From NCBI GenBank assembly GCA_017533825.1, contig JAFWIE010000007.1, positions 1 through 64,000 of the forward strand: 64,000 nucleotides of DNA. The letters run 5' to 3'. A model generated the notes under the pieces. It saw only the letters and a list, made by a program, of their open reading frames with translations. It did no database searches and was not told the origin of the DNA. The position numbers and the translations under genes are program-made. Positions within the stretch are counted from its first letter, which is position 1; the number at the start of each line of letters is the position of its first letter. This DNA comes from Atopobiaceae bacterium (lineage in GTDB: Bacteria > Actinomycetota > Coriobacteriia > Coriobacteriales > Atopobiaceae). This document shows positions 61,382 to 64,000 of the stretch, in pieces.

Positions 61382-63151
61382 ATGAGCAAACACAGCATGC
61401 ACACGCACACCTGCGGCGAGCTTCGGGCCGCAAACGTTGGCGACGAGGTTGTCCTCACCGGTTGGGTGTGGCACCGGCGCGACCACGGCGGCCTCATCTT
61501 CATAGACCTACGCGATCGCGAGGGGTTGACGCAGGTCTCCTTCGATCCCGACATCTCTGGTGGCACTGCCTTCCACATGGCTGAGACGGTGCGTCCCGAG
61601 TGGCCCATTATGGTCACCGGAACCGTGCGTCCGCGCCCTGAGGGCCAGGCAAACCACAACCTTGCAACGGGCGAAATCGAAGTGCTCGCAACCCAGATGA
61701 CGGTGCTCAACAGCTCAAAGACGCCGCCCTTCCAGATTGAGGACAACGCAGACCTCAGCGAGGACATACGGCTGCGCTATCGCTACCTCGACCTTCGTCG
61801 GCCTTCCATGGCAGCGAATCTGCGCCTGCGTTCAGACTTCACCTTCGCCATTCGCGAGGCTCTGCACAAGTACGCCTTCACGGAGGTCGAGACGCCTGCG
61901 CTCTTCAAGTCGACGCCCGAGGGCGCGCGCGACTTCATCGTGCCAAGCCGTCTGCAACCGGGCAGCTTCTATGCGTTGCCGCAGTCGCCGCAGCTGCTTA
62001 AGCAGTTGCTCATGGTGGGTGGCATCGAGCGTTACTACCAAGTGGCCAAGTGCTTCCGTGATGAGGACTTGCGCGCCGATCGCCAGCCTGAGTTCACGCA
62101 GGTCGACATCGAGATGAGCTTCGTCACGCAGGATGACGTGATGGGTGCGCTCGAGGACGTGCTCGCCGATGCGTTTGCAGCCGTTGGGGTTGAGATGCCC
62201 ACGCCCCTGCGTCGCATCTCGTTCGTCGATGCGATGAACACCTATGGTATTGACAAGCCCGACACGCGCTTTGGCATGGAACTCCATGACGTGACGGACG
62301 TCTTCGCCAACTCGAAGTTCAAGGTCTTCTCGGCAGCGGCGAATGCCGAGGGCCAGGTCATCAAGTGCATCAATGCGAAGGGCGCCGGCTCGTGGGCGCG
62401 CTCGCGCATCGACAAGCTCGCGAAAGTCGCGGCTGCGTTTGGCGCGAAGGGCCTGGCGTGGATTGCATTCCGCGAGGATGGCTCCATCACCAGCCCCATT
62501 GCGAAGTTCTTCTCTGATGAGGAGATGGCGGGCGTGCGCGCGGCTTGCGACGTCGAGCCGGGTGACCTCGTGCTCTTTGCGGCTGGTCCTTGGCAGCTCA
62601 CGTGCGAAATCCTGGGTGGCATGCGCAACCACATGGCGGATGCGCTTGAATTGCCACGCGAGGGTCATGATTTCCTTTGGGTGGTGGACTTCCCGCTGGT
62701 GCATTGGGATGAGGACCGCAAGGCGTTTGCGGCCGAACACCAGCCCTTTACCCAGCCTGAGGAGGCGGACCTCGAGCGTCTCGAATCCGATCCGCTCAGC
62801 GTGGGGTCGCACACGTACGACTTCGTCATGGACGGCTACGAAGCAGGTGGCGGCGGCATGCGCGTCCACAATGCAGAGCTGCAGATGCGCATCCTCAAGT
62901 TGCTGGGCTTTACGGAGGAGGCATCCCGTGCGCAGTTTGGCTTCTTGCTTGAGGCGCTTGAGTACGGCGCACCGCCCATGGGCGGCTTCGCGCTCGGTCT
63001 CGATCGCGTATGCATGCTGCTTGCTGGTGCGGACTCCATCCGTGAGGTCATGGCATTCCCCAAGACCACGAATGGCAACGACATGATGAGTGACGCGCCC
63101 TCTGCTGTGGATGAGCGCCAGTTGCGCGACGTGGCGCTGCGTCTGCTCTAG
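61382..63151 (+). CDS. aspS: Aspartyl-tRNA synthetase, bacterial type
   Basis: The 589-residue class II synthetase has the OB-fold anticodon domain (GDEVVLTGWVWHRRDHGG), YRYLDLRRP, the motif 2 loop CFRDEDLRADRQPEFTQVD, a bacterial GAD insertion, and motif 3 GFALGLDRVCMLLAG. It charges tRNA-Asp, possibly also tRNA-Asn when AsnRS is absent; that cannot be judged here. ATG 61382 follows AAGGGA; the longer reading upstream crosses the promoter. Confidence 0.97.
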   Translation: MSKHSMHTHTCGELRAANVGDEVVLTGWVWHRRDHGGLIFIDLRDREGLTQVSFDPDISGGTAFHMAETVRPEWPIMVTGTVRPRPEGQANHNLATGEIEVLATQMTVLNSSKTPPFQIEDNADLSEDIRLRYRYLDLRRPSMAANLRLRSDFTFAIREALHKYAFTEVETPALFKSTPEGARDFIVPSRLQPGSFYALPQSPQLLKQLLMVGGIERYYQVAKCFRDEDLRADRQPEFTQVDIEMSFVTQDDVMGALEDVLADAFAAVGVEMPTPLRRISFVDAMNTYGIDKPDTRFGMELHDVTDVFANSKFKVFSAAANAEGQVIKCINAKGAGSWARSRIDKLAKVAAAFGAKGLAWIAFREDGSITSPIAKFFSDEEMAGVRAACDVEPGDLVLFAAGPWQLTCEILGGMRNHMADALELPREGHDFLWVVDFPLVHWDEDRKAFAAEHQPFTQPEEADLERLESDPLSVGSHTYDFVMDGYEAGGGGMRVHNAELQMRILKLLGFTEEASRAQFGFLLEALEYGAPPMGGFALGLDRVCMLLAGADSIREVMAFPKTTNGNDMMSDAPSAVDERQLRDVALRLL

Positions 63152-63166
63152 GACAGCCAGGCGCCC

Positions 63167-63203
63167 CCGGGACGGAGTTTGCCTTTTGCGACATCCGTCC
63201 CGG
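63167..63203. terminator. Stem-loop after aspS
   Basis: CCGGGACGGA (63167-63176) pairs with TCCGTCCCGG (63194-63203) around a 17-base loop containing CCTTTTG. No T-run follows. Confidence 0.6.
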
Positions 63204-63244
63204 TAAGGGCGTGTGGGCAAACGCAATGCAAGGGGGTGCGTGGC

Positions 63245-64000
63245 ATGCAGCGTGAACGGCGCAGAAGAAGAAGAGGCGACACCCGTGATGCGTATCGCGA
63301 ACGGGATGAGTGGCTCCTGCAGTCACACCGCAGCAAGATGCCACAGGACCAGACCTCCGAGCCGCCGGCGTTCGTGCGTGCGGCAAATCGCTGGTGGGAC
63401 CGTCTGCTCGATGTTGCGGATAAGCGTTCATTCGAGGGTGGAGCGTCGGAGTACGCACCCAACCAGACGACGCGCGATTACGTGCTCAATACCATAGGTC
63501 TTGGCGCGTGGGGTGCCCTTTTCCCGATTCTCTCCATCGTTGCGACCCAGCTCGCGGGTGCGGAGCAAGCCGGTATGTTTTCCATGGCGTTTACCACGGC
63601 GACGCTCATGCTCTACGTAGGAAACTATGGCGTGCGCACGTATCAGGTCTCCGACCTCGACGAGGCGGAGTCGTTTGCGTCCTACCAGATTCAACGCGGC
63701 ATGACCTGCGCGCTGATGCTGCTCATCGGATTCTTGTGGTGCATCGTGCGTGGGTACGACCATACGATGACGCTCATAACGTGGGGCGCGTTTGGGTTTC
63801 GTGCAGTGGACGCCCTCGCCGACACGTACGAGGCACGCCTGCAGCAAATGGACAAGCTCTATCTTTCGGGTATTTCGCAGGCGGTACGTGCCATCTTGGG
63901 CGTCGTGGTGTTCACGGTGCTTCTCTTCGTGACACACAACCTCGCCTTTGCGTGCATGGGCATGGCAGTGGCCGCCGTCGCGAGCTTCCTGCTGCTCACG
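63245..64000 (+). CDS. Flippase-like polytopic membrane protein (start only)
   Basis: The first 252 residues are visible; the gene runs past the window. After an Arg-rich start (MQRERRRRRRGDTRD) and a soluble 70-residue part come hydrophobic spans (LGAWGALFPILSIVAT, AFTTATLMLYVGNYG, GMTCALMLLIGFLWCI, GVVVFTVLLFVTH) in a pattern like polysaccharide flippases of the MOP superfamily. The likely role is export of a lipid-linked sugar. ATG 63245 follows AAGGGGG, with GTG 63236 possible. Confidence 0.8.
   Translation, partial: MQRERRRRRRGDTRDAYRERDEWLLQSHRSKMPQDQTSEPPAFVRAANRWWDRLLDVADKRSFEGGASEYAPNQTTRDYVLNTIGLGAWGALFPILSIVATQLAGAEQAGMFSMAFTTATLMLYVGNYGVRTYQVSDLDEAESFASYQIQRGMTCALMLLIGFLWCIVRGYDHTMTLITWGAFGFRAVDALADTYEARLQQMDKLYLSGISQAVRAILGVVVFTVLLFVTHNLAFACMGMAVAAVASFLLLT

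Overview
The window is a 64-kb piece of a GC-rich bacterial chromosome. Gene content and style point to an actinobacterium of class Coriobacteriia, probably near Olsenella/Atopobium (family Atopobiaceae): fermentative enzymes including a monomeric [FeFe] hydrogenase, two DegV proteins, long-form HPF, AGGAGG-type ribosome sites, several GTG/TTG starts, and intergenic palindromes built on GGGGAC/GTCCCC. The genus is inference; no rRNA is present.

Layout. 1-5.3 kb is an accessory island: 32-bp tandem repeats, two divergent AAA-ATPase-like/PD-(D/E)XK genes, a decayed DUF4417-type gene, a tRNA with a CAC anticodon on a Glu-like body, and a structured RNA-like element whose core is a circularly permuted tRNA (3' half first, acceptor stem closed by GAAA, then the 5' half). 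5.3-20 kb holds metabolic genes with local regulators: FAD oxidoreductase, tyrosine phosphatase, proA, a DUF3737 beta-helix protein, LysR plus GH2 beta-galactosidase, a secreted zinc metalloprotease, free-methionine sulfoxide reductase, HAD phosphatase, and LysR divergent from an SDR. 20-33 kb is core: pcrA, degV, nhaA, an aminotransferase, then a co-directional run of TPR protein, STAS protein, tatA/B, tatC, topA and a lone cobI-type methyltransferase.

33-46 kb has two unusual acidic or lysine/aspartate-rich proteins (a CMD-domain protein and a zinc-ribbon membrane protein), metG, rsmA, a third AAA-ATPase-like/PD-(D/E)XK gene inserted before tatD, comF, a solute-binding lipoprotein behind a long leader, hpf and a second degV. 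46-54 kb has a paralogous pair of membrane-anchored proteins around a purine nucleoside phosphorylase, a frameshifted small gene and tRNA-Thr, then ilvE, hisS, thpR and an RluA-type synthase. 54-64 kb carries the [FeFe] hydrogenase, a small conserved protein, a HAD phosphatase, a CapA-like protein, an orphan HlyD-like adaptor with 15-residue repeats, aspS and the start of a flippase-like membrane protein.

How the genes relate. Translation genes (metG, hisS, aspS, tRNAs, rsmA, hpf), secretion (tatA/B-tatC) and DNA topology/repair (topA, pcrA) form the core. Most accessory interest lies in the first 5.3 kb, the AAA-ATPase-like genes, and the large self-complementary intergenic elements that often sit between convergent genes and may double as terminators.
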